In this document: positions 23,390 through 35,224 of the stretch, piece by piece
How positions within the stretch are numbered: the stretch's first letter is position 1
Layout: every line of letters begins with the position of its first letter
Source of the DNA: Imbricaverruca yamaguchii
Taxonomy: Eukaryota; Arthropoda; Thecostraca; Neoverrucidae
NCBI GenBank assembly: GCA_034440575.1
Contig: JAOTOL010001451.1
Coordinates: 1-64,000 of the forward strand
Length of the DNA: 64,000 nt
Reading direction: 5' to 3'
Program-made: the position numbers and the translations under genes
Notes under the pieces: model-generated
Told to the model about the DNA's origin: nothing
Databases searched by the model: none
What the model saw: only the letters and a program-made list of their open reading frames with translations

Positions 23390-23545
23390 TTTTGCGGCGG
23401 ATTCGTGTCCAATGTACACTCGCCGCCCAAGCTCCTGACATTGTCTCAACGGTGCATTCTCTGACATACCACGCAATTGTTTCAGCATTCCAACTTGCTC
23501 CGCCTCCGGAATCTCACCGTCCCTGTTTGTTGATGCATCATCAAG
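23390..23545 (+). repeat. Dispersed repeat, partner of 24735-24885
   Basis: Blocks such as TGTACACTC, CCTGACATTGTC, CTGACATA and CCGTCC occur in the same order in the reverse complement of 24735-24885. Similarity is moderate and interrupted. No function can be assigned. Its position beside the Penelope-like pieces suggests both belong to one decayed element family. Confidence 0.4.
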
Positions 23546-24069
23546 TCTGGAAGAGCATTCTCACGGAGTACTTCTCTTGGTCGCTGCGATTTTTCCAAGA
23601 TATATGGCTTACTTTTCAGCATTTTTCATAAGTCTGGGAGGGCATGGCGTGGAATGGTATGTGGCATGGTGCGTGATGACAGTGAGATCCCAATGTTGCG
23701 TTTTTTTTCTGTGTTCGATTCCTCAGGTGTTGGATTCTGTCCTGCCAACTACATTATGAAGGTTCAGGCCGAGTGGTTCGCTTTTTGACATGCGAGGTAT
23801 GCTCCGAGCCCAAGTGCAAGAGTTATAATCCTTTGGTTTCGTGAATAATTCCAATTCAAGTTAATCTTACGTACTTAATGCCACGATGACACCAAGGAAT
23901 TCTTTTTGCGCTAGGATGTTCGAAGTTCCACTTGAATGTTCGAATGCATGCCGCTGGCTGATATGCATGCAATTTTGCTTGCTGCTTGTTCTCATGCAAC
24001 CAACTGCCGAAAATGGCGTCGCGGTATCAAAAATCCACCACTGGCATTTCATCCATATCCAGCCAGATA
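23546..24069. other. No recognisable gene
   Basis: Sequence upstream of the RT-like segment. It may hold a more decayed upstream part of the same element, but no RT motif is readable. Confidence 0.35.
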
Positions 24070-24390
24070 TGTAGTTGGCGACATAATACCGCTGGCGTAT
24101 TTTCGATACGGTGATGTGTTCGACATCTGGTTGCACGGAAACGACATAGCAAGGCTGCATAAAGCGGTCAACGGCATGCAATGAAATATTCAAGCGGAAC
24201 TGTGCATGTCCTCAACGCATATACAATTCCTTGGTGTCATGGTGAAATTACCTAAGAATGATCAGCTGGAAATGGCAGTATTTACCAAACCAGCGGACTA
24301 TAAATGTTATGTGCCCGCATGTCGGCTCGAATCATTCCCACCTGTCAAGGAACGCAATTCCACTCAATTCAGGTTTTACGGTTGAGCATA
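24070..24390 (+). pseudogene. Penelope-like reverse transcriptase remnant
   Basis: In one frame the translation reads YFRYGDVFDIWLHGNDIARL, resembling the RYxDD catalytic box of reverse transcriptases but with the second Asp missing (YGDV). It is followed by a TGA (24182-24184) and, still in the same frame, HIQFLGVMVKL and FTKPADYKCYV. A 'hIxFLDV...xxKPTd' succession after the catalytic box is typical of Penelope-like elements rather than LINEs. With the lost aspartate and the stop it cannot be active. The GIY-YIG endonuclease expected downstream is not seen. Confidence 0.55.
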
Positions 24391-24734
24391 TTTCCTCTAG
24401 ATAGAACTACTGGAGACCGGCGTGACCTAAAGGTAAGCCTTGTGGAGAGACTATCCCCGACAGGTTTGATTAAGTGGGTGCTTAAGAAGTAGATGTCACT
24501 GTCGGAGGTCAATTCTTGAGTGACAGAACAAATAGGAAGCACAAGCTGGGGTGCCCATGACAATCACACACTGCGATGTTCTTCCAGTCGGGATAAAAAT
24601 ACCAGCGAGTAATCGATATATCCAGGCAATTACAGGGCGGCAAAGGGAAGTGTCCCCTGCAAAATTATTCAGTAGTGCGGAGACTAGCACCGAATTTGAG
24701 CGCTTTATTGGTGCATAAAAGCAAGGACGGCGAA
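24391..24734. other. No recognisable gene
   Basis: Unique-looking sequence between the Penelope-like remnant and the dispersed repeat at 24735. I see no endonuclease motif or other feature in it. Confidence 0.35.
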
Positions 24735-24885
24735 GTGGTACTGGACGAAAGCGGGTCATGGCGAACTGCTGGAAAGATATGTAATATGTCAGCGAACGTA
24801 AGAAGGGGGTTATGACAATGTCAGGGGCTGCACCAGGGAGTGTACACATGACATCAATCGGTTGCAAAAGTGGGATGCGAGTTAT
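24735..24885 (-). repeat. Dispersed repeat, partner of 23390-23545
   Basis: Reverse-strand counterpart of 23390-23545, with shared block order but many substitutions. It lies about 100 bases before the 37-bp satellite begins. Confidence 0.4.
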
Positions 24886-24969
24886 TGACATTTATTTTCG
24901 CCGGGAAGGGCATCAGCAGCCGGAGGCCTACAAACCAGTTGCCAGCCGTGAAATCTCGTGATGTGAAGC

Positions 24970-27603
24970 ACACATTTGTGTTGGCTCATGTCGCCAACAC
25001 TAGCGTATCCTCACCTCTGCTTGGCTCATGTTGCCAACACTAGCGTACCCTCACCTCCTGACACATGTCGCCAACACTAGTGTATCCTCGCCTCCTGACA
25101 CATGTTGCCAACACTAGTGTATCCTCGCCTCCTGGCACATGTCGCCAACACTAGTGTATCCTCACCTCCTGACACATGTCGCCAACACTAGTGTATCCTC
25201 GCCTCCTGACACATGTCGCCAACACTAGTGTACCCTCGCCTCCTGACACATGTCGCCAACACTAGTGTACCCTCACCTCTTGTACACAGTGTCTGCGCCA
25301 ACACTAGTGTACCCTCACCTCCTGACACATGTCGCCAACACTAGTGTACCCTCACCTCCTGACACATGTCGCCAACACTAGTGTACCTTCACCTCCTGAC
25401 ACATGTCGCCAACACTAGTGTACCCTCACCTCCTGACACATGTCGCCAACACTAGTGTACCCTCACCTCCTGACACATGTCGCCAACACTAGTGTATCCT
25501 CGCCTCCTGACACATGTCGCCAACACTAGTGTATCCTCACCTCCTGACACATGTCGCCAACACTAGTGTATCCTCACCTCCTGACACATGTCGCCAACAC
25601 TAGTGTACCCTCACCTCCTGACACATGTCGCCAACACTAGTGTACCCTCACCTCCTGACTCATGTCGCCAACACTAGTGTATCCTCACCTCCTGACACAT
25701 GTCGCCAACACTAGTGTATCCTCGCCTCCCCATGTCGCCAACACTAGTGTACCCTCACCTCCTGACACATGTCGCCAACACTAGTGTACCCTCACCTCCT
25801 GACACATGTCGCCAACACTAGTGTACCCTCGCCTCCTGACACATGTCGCCAACACTAGTGTACCCTCACCTCCTGACACATGTCGCCAACACTAGTGTAC
25901 CCTCACCTCCTGACACATGTCGCCAACACTAGTGTACCCTCACCTCCTGACACATGTCGCCAACACTAGTGTACCCTCACCTCCTGACACATGTCGCCAA
26001 CACTAGTGTACCCTCACCTCCTGACACATGTCGCCAACACTAGTGTACCCTCACCTCCTGACACATGTCGCCAACACTAGTGTACCCTCACCTCCTGACA
26101 CATGTCGCCAACACTAGTGTATCCTCACCTCCTGACACATGTCGCCAACACTAGTGTATCCTCACCTCCTGACACATGTCGCCAACACTAGTGTACCCTC
26201 ACCTCCTGACACATGTCGCCAACACTAGTGTACCCTCACCTCCTGACACATGTCGCCAACACTAGTGTACCCTCACCTCCTGACACATGTCGCCAACACT
26301 AGTGTACCCTCACCTCCTGACACATGTCGCCAACACTAGTGTACCCTCACCTCCTGACACATGTCGCCAACACTAGTGTACCTTCACCTCCTGACACATG
26401 TCGCCAACACTAGTGTATCCTCGCCTCCTGACACATGTCGCCAACACTAGTGTACCCTCACCTCCTGAAATGTGCCAACACTGTTACCATGTCGCCAACA
26501 CTAGTGTATCCTCACCTCCTGACACATGTCGCCAACACTAGCGTATCCTCACCTCCTGACACATGTCGCCAACACTAGTGTATCCTCACCTCCTGACACA
26601 TGTCGCCAACACTAGTGTACCCTCACCTCCTGACACATGTCGCCAACACTAGTGTACTCCCCATGTCGCCAACACTAGTGTACCCTCACCTCCTGACACA
26701 TGTCGCCAACACTAGTGTATCCTCACCTCCTGACACATGTCGCCAACACTAGTGTATCCTCGCCTCCTGACACATGTCGCCAACACTAGTGTATCCTCAC
26801 CTCCTGACACATGTCGCCAACACTAGTGTATCCTCACCTCCTGACACATGTCGCCAACACTAGTGTACCCTCACCTCCTGACACATGTCGCCAACACTAG
26901 TGTATCCTCACCTCCTGACACATGTCGCCAACACTAGTGTACCCTCACCTCCTGACACATGTCGCCAACACTAGTGTATCCTCGCCTCCTGGCACATGTC
27001 GCCAACACTAGTGTATCCTCACCTCCTGACACATGTCGCCAACACTAGTGTACCCTCACCTCCTGACACATGTCGCCAACACTAGTGTACCCTCACCTCC
27101 TGACACATGTCGCCAACACTAGTGTATCCTCGCCTCCTGGCACATGTCGCCAACACTAGGTATTCCCTCACCTCCTGACACATGTCGCCAACACTAGTGT
27201 ATCCTCGCCTCCTGACACATGTCGCCAACACTAGTGTATCCTCACCTCCTGACACATGTCGCCAACACTAGCGTATCCTCACCTCCTGACACATGTCGCC
27301 AACACTAGTGTATCCTCGCCTCCTGACTCATGTCGCCAACACTAGCGTCACTGAACAGTCAACACTAGTGTATCCTCACCTCCTGACACATGTCGCCAAC
27401 ACTAGTGTACCCTCACCTCCTGACACATGTCGCCAACACTAGTGTACCCTCACCTCCTGACACATGTCGCCAACACTAGTGTATCCTCACCTCCTGACAC
27501 ATGTCGCCAACACTAGTGTATCCTCACCTCCTGACACATGTCGCCAACACTAGCGTATCCTCACCTCCTGACACATGTCGCCAACACTAGCGTATCCTCA
27601 CCA
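24970..27603. repeat. 37-bp satellite, about 70 copies
   Basis: The unit is CCAACACTAGTGTACCCTCA followed by CCTCCTGACACATGTCG. It includes two palindromes, ACACTAGTGT and ACATGT. Variation is mainly TACCC versus TATCC and CTCACC versus CTCGCC. Disruptions occur near 25290, 25730, 26465-26490, 26660, 27155 and 27345, mostly short deletions or small insertions. Unlike the other arrays, no long frame runs through it. It ends 21 bases before unique sequence that leads into the LINE ORF1. Confidence 0.97.
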
Positions 27604-28860
27604 CCTATTCATAAGTGCTGTTTGACTTCTGTTCATTTTCCTGTCTAGCCATAGGTGATAGCATAAGCGATATTCATCTAGTTGTCTACTTGTCTGGAAG
27701 ACAATTAGATTAGACGTTTAATTTAAAGGAGGGGAAAAACACACAAAACAAACAATTGTTTAAGAGTTTCTGCTTAGTGTGTTGGTATTCTGGAGGCATC
27801 ATTCACTGACAGTATAGGAGGTAGCGATTTATAGTGAATAATAGTTGGCTATTTATTTAATTTTTGTCGGATGTTTAGCTAGTTAATTTCAATATAAATA
27901 TAGGAATAAACTGCAGCTTGTAGGATGGTTTCTATCAGGATGCAGGCACTAGAGGAAGAGGCCCTTAAGGCGGAGCTTTCCGAGCTCAAGGCTACCCTTG
28001 TTGCACAGGGTAGGCAAGAAAAGGCAACAAGTAGGGGCCACTCTACAGCAGGGATATCCTATACTCAGGTGGTCGCAGGTCACCAGGCAACTGATGCTTC
28101 CCATACTGTGGAGGTGGCTGGGATTTCTCTAGAGGAGAGTGTTGATAGTAAACAGAGGAGGGGTAGTTCTGGTAGGTCACAGGAGGGGAAGTAGCATGAG
28201 GTCAGGGGGTGGAGGATTTGGAGACGCGAGCCAAAGGAAATGGCCTGTGAGTGGCAGGTGGCAGGTGGTAGGAGTGGGAGGAAGCCAAGTCAAACTGCTC
28301 AACAGGTAGGCATAGCAATATCGAATAGATTCCAGGCACTATCCTGCGTCCAGGATAGTAGTAGTGAGGATACGGTGCTGGTCGTAGGTGATTCTCGTGT
28401 GCGACATTTAGATCGGGTATTCTGTAAAGATAGGCGGGACAGGAGGTGCATCACCAGGCGTGTTGCCAAGGTCAAGGACCTGGTGCCAGTGGTGGCATAG
28501 GCCACCAGTGATCACCAGTTTAGTACAGTTGTAGCACAGGTAGGGGTGAATAACACAGGTCCTTCGAGGAGTGAGGAGCTGCTGCATAACTATGGGGTTC
28601 TTCTAGCCACCCTCAAGGATAACAATAGGAGTCATTGTAGCTGCAATTTTGCCTAGGGCTGGAGCCTCCCCCGAGTGGAGCTCTAGGGCACTGGCAGCCA
28701 ATGCCAGGGTAGGTAAGATCTGCCATGAGTTAGGTTTCACCTTTGTTGACGAGTGGTGCAGGTTTTATGGATCATGGGACCTCTAGCAGAGGGATGGTCT
28801 GCATTTCTCCGAGAGGGGGTACATGCATTAGACAAAGTGTATGAGCATGTCCTTCACGGA
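27604..28860 (+). pseudogene. CR1-type LINE ORF1 with esterase-like domain, decayed
   Basis: After about 320 bases of possible 5' UTR, a frame starts at 27925 and encodes an acidic, Glu/Leu-rich, possibly coiled-coil N-terminus. After a stop and frame change, 28370-28500 encodes VLVVGDSRVRHLDRVFCKDR, the GDS block of the SGNH esterase domain found in ORF1 of CR1-like LINEs. Further blocks follow in shifted frames: TVVAQVGVNNTGPSRSEELL near 28520-28590, and downstream GxHFSERG-like and ALDKVYEHV-like segments near 28800-28850. Several stops and frameshifts make this a pseudogene. In such elements ORF1 is thought to aid RNA binding or assembly. Confidence 0.75.
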
Positions 28861-29860
28861 AACTAGGAAATGGGGTGGGAAGGGATGAAATTGCATTGCC
28901 ATCTCAGAGATATTCCAATAGTGTCAGCCAAGGCAATAGGAACTCAAAGTCAGCAAATGGGGACAGCAATGGAGCAGAGCCTTCAAGGAGGCAGAGTGGT
29001 AGTTCATCTAGTGATGAAAGAACTCATCAGCATGAAAAAGCCAAAGGTGGCTATGGAACATATCTTAAGTCTATGATGCTTAATGCTCAGAGTATTCAGA
29101 TTTGATGGGCTCAAATGTTATGCTGCCGCGGAGGAACCAGATTTTGTTTGCATTACGGAGGCATGGGTCAGTGAGGGGTATTTTGGAGATAACTTGCAGG
29201 ACTACGAGATCCAGGGATACAGTATGTTTTCGTGCAATAGGGGCCAGCAGTGAAAGAGGGCGGTGTAATGCTCTATGTGAATAGCTCATTCAGTTCTCAA
29301 AAAGTAGCAGGTGGGGAGGAAAATGTGTCTGTGGAGTCCATTTGGCTTGATGTCGCTGTGGGAAAAGGCAACAGGAGTACACTGAGGATAGGAGCTTTCT
29401 ACCGATCAGGAATCCTGCCACATTCTCAGCAACTGGAGCTTGATAAGATGATTTGTAAGGAAATCAGTAGAAACTTTCAGAGGAAGTGACATATTCTTGG
29501 CGACTTTAATCTAAAAGGATATGAAAATGTTGGTGTTGGCCCCCCATTATTCAAAATGTTTAGGAAGTGCCTTGAAGAGGACTTGTTCTTGCACCGGTTT
29601 GTAACGAAACCTACCAGGCTCGGCTCATTCTTGGACCTTGTATTCTCGGATTTAAATGACTTGGTTCAAGACTTAGTTAGATTCAAGGCACATGTAGTGG
29701 GAACTATTAAGGACAATTTGGTAAAGGTTCCTAATTTCAACAAAGCAGACTTTGACTGCATGAGAGCAGCTTTAAGTGCCATAAGATGGGAAGAATAATT
29801 ATCCAATTTAAATGGCTGTGAAATGTAGGAAAGGTTCAAATCTTACTTGAAGGAAATTCA
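28861..29860 (+). pseudogene. CR1-type LINE ORF2, APE endonuclease part
   Basis: Pieces of an apurinic-type endonuclease are readable: LNAQSIQ near 29080-29100, EAWVSEGYF-like residues near 29155-29185, EGGVMLYVNSSFSSQ (29250-29310), and ILGDFNLKGY near 29490-29525, the GDFN motif that carries catalytic residues. PTRLGSFLDLVFSD (29610-29660) is the S(F/I)LDLVF block that follows. Frame changes lie near 29130, 29220 and 29490. In an intact LINE this domain nicks target DNA. Confidence 0.8.
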
Positions 29861-31130
29861 GATTAGACATGTCACCCAAAAGCAAAGGCGCAAAATAAGA
29901 ATAGGAGAGCCAGCATGGCTTACGCTGGGCTTGATAAAAGCAATTAAGGCTAAGAAAGAGTGTTTAAGGAAGCTTCAAATATCGTAAATCTAAAGGTGTA
30001 TCGAAAAGCTAGAGAAACTGTGAAGCAAAAAACCAGAGCAGCAAAGCGACCGAAAGAACTGGATTTGGCTAGGAACTGTAATTGGGACACCAAAAAGTTA
30101 TTTAGTTTCTACAAGCTGAGTAAAGTTTCTAGCCCAGTTGGTCAACTGGAAGTAAATGGGACTACATTGGGTGAGGATAGTGAGATGGTTGAGGAGCTGA
30201 ACAAGCAGTTTAAATAATTGTTTACATTGCAAGATATGATCAGTCTGCCGACCGTACACCATAGATCAGTGACATGTGATCGGATAAATGATGTTTATTT
30301 CATTGATAGTGATGTTGTTTTCAATCATATCAAGAAAATAAAGGCAAACAAGGCAGCAGGGCCTGATGAAATTCATGCTAGGGTATTGCTGGAAGCTGAA
30401 AAGGAACTGGCATTTCTATTTAGCATAATATTTTGTAGATCAGTTTCACAAAATGATATCCCAACAGATTGGAAAAAGGCAAATGTAGTTCCTATTTTCA
30501 AGAAAGGAGAAAGAGGGAAGTTGAAAACCATAGGCCAGTAAGTCTCACATGCCTGGTCTGCAAGGTACTCGAATAAATTATCAAGGATAGAATAGTTAGT
30601 TATCTGGAAGGAAACAGATTGATTCAAGATACTCAGCATGGGTTTAGAAAAGGGCGATCGTGTCTCACAAATCTCTCGGACTTTTTTAACTTCGCTACAG
30701 AACAATTTAATCAGGGAAATCAGGTTGATGTACCATATCTTAACTTTAGTACGGCCTTTGACAAGGTACGCCATAAACGGTTAATGATGCAGCTCTAGGT
30801 CCATGATATTGCAGGTAGCATCCTAAAATGGATAGAGTTGTGGCTTTCAGATAGACAGCAAAGAGTGATGCTAAATGGTAAAAAGTCATCATGGCAAAAT
30901 GTTCTTACTGGAGTCCTCCATGAGACGGTACTGGGGCCACTACTGTTCATTCTATTTGTAAATAGCATTGAAAGTGGCCTAAACAGTAAGGTTTATAAAT
31001 TTACGGATGATTTGAAGGTGTTTAGGGCAATAACAGGTCACAATGAGCATATCTCGCTGCAGAATGACAGACGAACTTGTGAAGTGGTCCGAAGAAAGGC
31101 AAATTTAATTTAATTTCGATAAGTGCAAAA
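29861..31130 (+). pseudogene. CR1-type LINE ORF2, reverse transcriptase part
   Basis: Ordered RT motifs are present: KANKAAGPDEIHARVL (30340-30390), IPTDWKKANVVPIFKKGERG (30455-30515), RPVSLTCLVCKVLE across a frame change (30535-30575), QHGFRKGRSCLTNL (30630-30680), LNFSTAFDKVRHKRLM (30740-30785), WLSDRQQRVMLNG (30838-30880), VLGPLLFILFVNSIESGL (30925-30980) and KFTDDLKVFRAI (30995-31030). The catalytic box is T-DD instead of A-DD. Stop codons at about 30216, 30577 and 30798, and frameshifts, make it inactive. Motif spelling fits the CR1/L2 group. Confidence 0.88.
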
Positions 31131-31560
31131 TCATGCATGTGGGTAAACAGCGTATGAAAGCTCCATACTTGATGGGTGGCCAAGTGCTATCAATGACTTA
31201 ACAGGAGAAGGATTTAGGTGTTATTCTGAACACAAAATTGTTTGCTTTTAGAGATAGTACAAAAGAGGGCTACGAAAATGGTTAATGGTATAAGTAAACT
31301 AGCACATGAGGAAAGATTTTTTTAAAATTGAATGTTTTCACTCAGATTTAGAAGGCTGAGAGGAGATCTCATCGAGGTCTTTCAACACTGGATCATAGGG
31401 ATCGACGTTCAACACTGCAACCAGCTGCTTGAAACCATTGTCAGTAGCAGCACATTGAACATCTTTAAAAACAGCATAGATAATCATTATACGAATAGAG
31501 TGCTTGCTTTTCAGTATTCCAGAGAGGGCTGATCGACGAATTTGGGGGAACTGGTTCAGT
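31131..31560 (+). pseudogene. CR1-type LINE, C-terminal end
   Basis: FSLRFRRLRGDLIEVFQHW (31338-31390) and the terminal FKNSIDNHYTN (31460-31495) are the conserved tail of CR1-like ORF2. Upstream, KCKIMHVGKQ (31123-31152) and KMVNGISKLAHEERF (31278-31322) are readable in other frames. A middle part is apparently deleted between about 31220 and 31250. The coding end is near 31532; no clear 3' tail repeat follows. Confidence 0.75.
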
Positions 31561-32945
31561 GTACAGAGTGCAACCAAGAAGGGCCCTTGAGGCTCATAGT
31601 TGAACTCATCTTGTATGTCTTTATGTCTTATCACTCAGGGCCGTTTCCAATTCAATCAATCATGTATCATACCGCACTGCATGCATAACATGGGAGAGAG
31701 CTTGTATTTACACTTGGCAATCATAAATATGGATAAAAATATCTTGGATCAATCGTATACGGAGTGGATGATGTTCTGGATGCTAAAATCCAAGAACAAT
31801 CTGAAATCTTTCAACGCTGCTTCGGAGACAGTGTGCCCGTTCCCAATAGTGGATATATAGACAGCACAATACAGCACTCCATATATGAATACGCAATCAC
31901 CCCCTTATAAATATGTATAATGTGTATATATGTATATATACATATATTTACATGTGCGTGTCTGTGTATGTGAGTATATATACATATCTAATATATATAT
32001 ATATATAAATATATATATATATACATATACACATTGTCTGAAGGAATTGTTCTCGGTTACAAGGAAACATTTTGAACTTCCGTGAGTTGACTTTGGAATA
32101 CTTTTATGATGAACGTACCTGGTATATTCTGGCATATTATCTTGACCTAAGGGTGATTCCAACGAACACTCATTGGTATTTAACTCATCTGATCTAGACG
32201 TTCACGTATGTCGGGCATCAAACCCGCACGCGTCTCGTGCGCTAGTTTGGCGTTAAAGATCTCCATAAAGGCGCATTGCAATAACTTGGTTATCATCAAA
32301 CCGCTGAAGTGCTTGTCGTTGTAAGGAAGTGATGTTCTCGGGGCTCAGACATGATGCAGTAGCAGTGCTTTCCCCAAGCTGCTGACATTCACCCGTGTTT
32401 ACAGACAGTGGCTATAAAGGAATTCGTTTTCCCGGATGGAATCTGCAAAACATACTAAAAGTGAAATATGGCTTGATAACAAGCTTTGGATGATACTGTG
32501 AATTGTCCAGGACTTTGCGCTCGCAAATGGCTAAGAGCAGCTACAACAGACAGAAATTCGAAAGCAGCGTGGTAAATGTTCTGCAGGAGTACCTACGACC
32601 TCGACGGACTGCTTGGACTAGCAATAGCCTACCCATGGAGGAAGAATGGACGACGGAGTATGGCACCACTACTCCAGCTTTGTATGCGACATTTATTCGA
32701 ATGTGAGCTAGGGTATTTCTGCAGGAGCCGACCCCATTCTAGGCGGAGCTGTTAGCCCAAGCCCAGCAGCATAGCGAGCAATTCTCACTATAAGGCAGAA
32801 TTATCACCCAGAGTGCCGCCAGTGATCCGACTTGTCGCCTACCCAGTCCTACCTTGTCTACGGAGTCAATGAACAGCTGACCGCATGCCGGCCAGATTCT
32901 GCAGGGTCTGCTAATCCCTCAAGACCCCTGGAGAGCAAAGGCTCG
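31561..32945. other. No gene; TA/CATA tracts at 31910-32035
   Basis: Alternating TATACATA and TA sequence occupies about 31910-32035. The remainder is unique-looking with short frames only. Confidence 0.45.
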
Positions 32946-33060
32946 TGGCCTGCCAACTAAACTACCGAGCTAGTGGTCTGCCAAATAAACTACCGAGCCA
33001 GTTGTCTGCCAACTAAACTACCGAGCTAGTGGTCTGCCAACTAAACTACTACCTCGGCTG
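32946..33060. repeat. 28-bp minisatellite, 4 copies
   Basis: The unit is GGTCTGCCAACTAAACTACC followed by GAGCTAGT. The fourth copy ends in a changed sequence. Confidence 0.9.
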
Positions 33061-33525
33061 GTCTGGTGTTAAATGGAAGGTCGGCCAAGATGAAACCCTT
33101 TCCTGAACTAGGATAAGCCCAAACAACCCAAGGGGAACCTGGAGTGCCTATGCTCTCCCCATGCGCCCTGTACAAAATTTCGAAGCTTAACATTATGCCT
33201 GTGGGATTGAATGAAGCAGGGCACATAATAAATGTGTACCCCTACACTTTGTGCAGGCCAGTGGCGGAACCCCCGAAAAGACACATGAGCATAACAAAGT
33301 TTCCAATATAGTGGGAAGGAGCGGAGGTACAGCGCCAACATAGGAAACTTAAAAATTTGATGAAGAAAATGAAGGTGTTGCAAATACAAAGGACACGAAT
33401 GTTACTTAGCAGAATAGAATCAAAACGACTGGCGACAGCAAAGACCCATGACGACGAGGTGATATGAAATGGATAGGGGAGGGGCCCAAATAAATCCAAT
33501 CGTATTCCAATCCCCAAAAATGGGA
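33061..33525. other. No gene; possible hAT-like terminus near 33253
   Basis: CAGTGGCGGAACCCCCGAAA at 33253-33272 resembles the start of many hAT elements, but I could not find a matching inverted end, so no element is called. Confidence 0.25.
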
Positions 33526-33690
33526 TAACGGCTCTCCAATAGCAGGCGTGCCATTACCATTAATGGACATATCGCAACATTATGTGATGCGGTTCTCCAA
33601 TACGAGGTGCCCACGGCACCATGTATGGACATATCACAACACTGATGCGGTTCTTCAATAACAAGTGAGCATAGCACCATCTATGTAAAT
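33526..33690. repeat. Approximately 58-60-bp tandem repeat, 3 copies
   Basis: Each unit carries CGGCTCTCCAATA or GCGGTTCTCCAATA, then GGTGCCCACGGCACCAT or a variant, then ATGGACATATCRCAACA. The third copy is partial and the most diverged. Confidence 0.75.
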
Positions 33691-35224
33691 AGCATACAAT
33701 TGCGTGCAACATATTATCCCCGGTGCAGTTTAGTGTATGATCAAAATTTGATTCGGAATTTCGTAGTTCTCACATGTGTGTCATCCAATTCTTCGGCGTT
33801 GCTATGCTGCCAAATGTTATGCTTTAGCATAAAATAGGTGAATACAGGAGCATGCTTTAACATCAATGTCTACTGAGAGTTCCTTCGAAGGTCACAGCCC
33901 TTCTGTCGAAGGACACATAACCGATCTTAAGTTGTACTACATTCCAAGCTGCACACCGGCATAAGAAAGTCACGAAGTGCATGGACCTTCCGATTTCTGC
34001 TACAGGTGTATTTAACAAGATTTATATCTAGGTCCGGTGATACATCTTTGGCACCGAAGGATGCACTTCATATCATCGGCAATTCAACTAATTTATTATC
34101 ATCAAATGGCCAATGTTTTGTGTGGTAAAGTGATGTGCAAATGAACCAGTGTTTTCAAGTGGTCATTGACCTTAACAATGTTGTTCGCGACCATTGGTCT
34201 AACTTGGGCTCTGAGGACCTTTTTATCAGATTCTAAGTCGTTGAGGTTAATGTGGACGCTGAACCTGAATTTGGCGTCCACGTTTACTCTGAGTATGATA
34301 AAATATTGTCTTCTGGCATTAGTTCGGAAGTTTTTCAAGACATCCACACTTTGACGTCATATGATCACTTGATGTACGGGTCAAAATGCAGCATCTCGCG
34401 AATCGTTAGTACGAAATATCATGCTTAATACTTCAAGCATGTATCCCGCATTGTGCTTGCACAGGGAACAACTAAGCCATAAAAAATTCAAAGGCAAAGC
34501 ATATCGTTCAGCTGACTTGAATTGCCACCCAGTAAACGAAGCTATACAACTCGAATATCAGCCAATCTGATCTTCCTGCTTTCCAAGATGAGTGAACCGT
34601 GATGGGATGACGGTATACACGAGATCAAAAATGTGTTATCACTATGAGCAGGGGAAATACGTTTTCTTTGTTCCCTTGGGATAGTGGCTTTAATGGCTCT
34701 GATCCCTGGCATTTGAGTTGCCACGCGTAAAGTGTCCATGTACACGACTGGATTGTGGGTTATTTTACAGCCTAAATTTAACCTATTGCGACTCTTCTTA
34801 GAGGAATGATTTGACGTATGACCCCCAATTGCTGAGAGAAGACATAAAAAACTGTAAACGGGCTCTTCGAAGAACCGTGTATTCCGTCTGAGCAATTGCA
34901 TGCTCTTTGGCATCTACTTTACATACACACCGAGCAGAAAAATCGCGTCAGCTATCCGGGAATGGTTAGCAAAACGCTCACTGACGTCACCGGTCAGCAC
35001 AATCCAACAGCTCAGAAAACCATGCGCATTGCAACCTCAATAACAATCACCTCTGGCTGATTGTTTTTCCGCTGGACAGGTAGGAACCCGAGCCATTTTG
35101 CCATTGACAAGTACACGTGCGCGCGCTAAACGTGTTGACGCACCATTACTACGGCGGCCGGAGACCGGCAACCAGTCTGACAGTGCTCTTGTTCGCCTCT
35201 GACATCGACAAGCAGTGCAACGCT
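33691..35224. other. No recognisable gene
   Basis: Unique-looking sequence. The 123-codon minus-strand frame at 34542-34913 has no identified domain. Confidence 0.4.

Noticed and set aside
24970..27603. 37-bp repeats as a CRISPR array
   Set aside because: The repeats are directly contiguous with no unique spacers, and the context is eukaryotic retroelements.
33253..33272. hAT element start CAGTGGCGGAACC
   Set aside because: No matching inverted terminus or 8-bp duplication was found within the next few hundred bases.
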